A DNA stretch of 64,000 bases from Flavivirga aquimarina (GTDB lineage: Bacteria > Bacteroidota > Bacteroidia > Flavobacteriales > Flavobacteriaceae): the NCBI RefSeq assembly GCF_030540835.1, contig NZ_JAUOEK010000184.1:248001-312000 (forward strand), in the 5' to 3' direction. The notes beneath the pieces were generated by a model. The model was not told the origin of the DNA. It searched no databases and saw only the letters and a list, made by a program, of their open reading frames with translations. Position 1 is the stretch's first letter. Each line of letters opens with the position of its first letter. The position numbers and the translations under genes were made by a program. This document shows, piece after piece, positions 62,348 through 64,000 of the stretch.

Positions 62348-64000
62348 TTAAAATGCATCCGTAACACATCCTTTTGATGCTGACGCTACCGATTTCGCAT
62401 ATTTATATAATATCCCTTTCTTATGCTTTAATTCTGGTTGCACCCATTCTGATTTTCTTTTAGCAAGCTCTTCATCAGAAAGCAATACATTAATAGAATT
62501 ATCTTCTGCACTAATTCTAATTTTATCACCAGTTTTTATTAATCCTATCGTTCCTCCTGTTTGTGCTTCTGGCGTAATATGACCTACAACAAATCCATGT
62601 GTTCCTCCAGAAAAACGACCATCGGTAATTAATGCTACTGATTTACCTAAACCAGCTCCCATAATTAAAGACGTAGGCTTTAACATTTCTGGCATTCCAG
62701 GACCACCTTTTGGTCCTACATAACGAATGACGACGACATCTCCTCTTTCTACTTCGCCATTAGAAATTCCTGTATTAGCTGCTTGTTCTCCATCATAAAC
62801 CACTGCTTTTCCTTCAAACAACAAACCTTCTTTTCCAGATATTTTTGCTACGGCACCTTCAGACGCTAAATTCCCATAAAGGATTTGTAAATTTCCAGAC
62901 GTTTTTAGTGCTTTATCTTTAGGGTAAATAACATCTTGACTGCCTTCTTCAAATTCAAGTGGCTCTACATCTTTTAAATTTTCTGCCAACGTTTTTCCCG
63001 TAACGGTTAAACAATCGCCATGTAAATAACCATTATCTAACAAATATTTCATTACTGAAGGTGTTCCTCCAATACTGTGAACATCCTCCATTAGGTATTT
63101 TCCACTTGGTTTTAAATCTGCTATTAATGGTGTTTTATCACTAACACGCTGAAAATCCTCTAAAGTAAAATCAATATCTGCTGCATGAGCAATCGCTAAA
63201 AAGTGTAATACCGCATTTGTAGAACCTCCTAATGCATTTACTAACGCAATAGCATTTTCAATAGATTTTTTAGTAATGATATCTAATGGTTTTAAATCTA
63301 ATTCTAGCAAGTTTTTTATCGCTCTGGCATGTCTTTCAGATTCCGATAACTTATTTGGATTTTCTGCAGGGATTGAAGAGTTATAAGGCAAAGCAAAGCC
63401 CATACATTCTATTGCAGAAGCCATCGTATTTGCTGTATACATCCCGCCACAAGCTCCGGCTCCGGGAATAGCTCTTTTTATAATTTCTCTATATTCTTCT
63501 TCTCCTATTTCACCAGCAACTTTTTGACCTAAAGCTTCAAATGCTGAAACAATATTTAGCTTTCTTCCTTTATAATTACCCGATGCTATTGTTCCACCAT
63601 ACATCATAATTGAAGGACGGTTTAAACGTAGCATTGCTATCACAGCTCCTGGCATATTTTTATCGCAACCTACAACAGAAATTAGTCCGTCATAACTTTG
63701 GGCATTCATTACTGTTTCTATAGAATCAGCAATAATATCTCTAGAGGCTAAAGAATAATTCATCCCGGAAGTTCCCATTGAAATCCCATCAGAAACACCA
63801 ATAGTATTAAATCCTAAACCAACTAATCCAGCTATCTTACACTCAATCTTTACCTCGCCGGCCAAATTGTTTAAATGCATGTTACATGGGTTTCCATCGT
63901 ACCCTGTACTAGCAATACCAATTTGAGCTTTATTCATATCTTCATCAGTCAAACCAGCTGCATATAACATGGCCTGTGATGCTGGTTGAGATTCATCCTG
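62348..64000 (-). CDS. ilvD: dihydroxyacid dehydratase (5' end beyond the window)
   Basis: Fe-S dehydratase making the 2-oxo acids of valine and isoleucine. The reading frame stays open to the window edge ([16 protein letters not shown] is read from 64000 inward), so the annotated start lies outside. The cluster cysteines are visible in [10 protein letters not shown] and [17 protein letters not shown]. Other blocks are [14 protein letters not shown] and [23 protein letters not shown] near the C-terminus. 550 residues are seen of about 560. It is the first gene of the ilv operon visible here. Confidence 0.96.
   Translation of the reverse strand, partial: QDESQPASQAMLYAAGLTDEDMNKAQIGIASTGYDGNPCNMHLNNLAGEVKIECKIAGLVGLGFNTIGVSDGISMGTSGMNYSLASRDIIADSIETVMNAQSYDGLISVVGCDKNMPGAVIAMLRLNRPSIMMYGGTIASGNYKGRKLNIVSAFEALGQKVAGEIGEEEYREIIKRAIPGAGACGGMYTANTMASAIECMGFALPYNSSIPAENPNKLSESERHARAIKNLLELDLKPLDIITKKSIENAIALVNALGGSTNAVLHFLAIAHAADIDFTLEDFQRVSDKTPLIADLKPSGKYLMEDVHSIGGTPSVMKYLLDNGYLHGDCLTVTGKTLAENLKDVEPLEFEEGSQDVIYPKDKALKTSGNLQILYGNLASEGAVAKISGKEGLLFEGKAVVYDGEQAANTGISNGEVERGDVVVIRYVGPKGGPGMPEMLKPTSLIMGAGLGKSVALITDGRFSGGTHGFVVGHITPEAQTGGTIGLIKTGDKIRISAEDNSINVLLSDEELAKRKSEWVQPELKHKKGILYKYAKSVASASKGCVTDAF

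Overview
The window comes from a marine-type member of the Bacteroidetes, most likely Flavobacteriaceae. The evidence is low G+C DNA, weak or absent Shine-Dalgarno sites, a TTG-N19-TAnnTTTG promoter of the Bacteroidetes sigma-A type, SusC/SusD proteins, a type IX secretion C-terminal domain, and arginine genes of the succinylated Bacteroidetes kind. I see no rRNA, tRNA, CRISPR array, prophage or complete insertion sequence.

Left edge (1-4.9 kb): a SAM-I riboswitch on the minus strand reads out of the window into what looks like a methionine gene (only about six codons are present). Next come a large helical protein of unknown function and leuA-leuB on the plus strand. leuCD are not in the window.

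Biosynthetic block (4.9-19.7 kb, minus strand): one long arginine/proline operon with the order GNAT-argG-argC-proC-argD-proA-proB-GNAT-argF'-argB-argE-SMI1/KNR4-argH, followed at 20 bp by a GH95 alpha-L-fucosidase-type enzyme. A consensus promoter lies near 19.69 kb, about 290 bp before the first gene. The leader between them has competing stems and may be a regulatory RNA. Palindromic elements of several families sit between the genes, and a 10-copy heptamer lies directly before the proA start codon.

Catabolic island (19.7-45.5 kb): a set of genes resembling oxidative, 3-keto-glycoside-type sugar degradation. A minus-strand operon (25.1 to 19.7 kb) encodes a Tat lipoprotein TIM barrel, an MFS transporter, a Gfo/Idh/MocA dehydrogenase, a second TIM barrel and a DUF1080 (3-keto-disaccharide hydrolase family) protein. 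An AraC regulator (25.2-26.3 kb) is divergent from a plus-strand operon: GMC oxidoreductase with a Cys cluster motif, its Tat-exported small subunit, a SUMF1-like protein, a Tat Gfo/Idh/MocA protein, a Tat hydroxypyruvate-isomerase-like protein and TMEM220. Then follow a TonB receptor, a DUF1080 lipoprotein and a beta-propeller/cupredoxin fusion. On the minus strand are a secreted beta-helix protein, a propeller-HEAT-cytochrome c lipoprotein, an unknown lipoprotein and an azurin. A gapped motif, TTTCASTGAA-N5-MTRCAC, occurs upstream of four transcription units of this island, always in the same orientation relative to the gene. This suggests one regulon, probably controlled by the AraC protein.

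Right part (45.6-64 kb): a non-phosphorylating GAPDH-type aldehyde dehydrogenase; a self-contained polysaccharide-uptake locus (ECF sigma, FecR anti-sigma, SusC with STN domain, SusD, beta-helix/PDZ protein possibly of the GH141 type); and the branched-chain amino acid operon ilvD-ilvB-ilvN-ilvC-ilvA on the minus strand, with ilvD cut by the right edge.

The most interesting things are the shared regulatory motif with its oxidative glycoside system and copper/heme electron carriers, the structured arginine leader, and the heptamer repeat at proA. All functions are read from sequence and family knowledge; no search was run.
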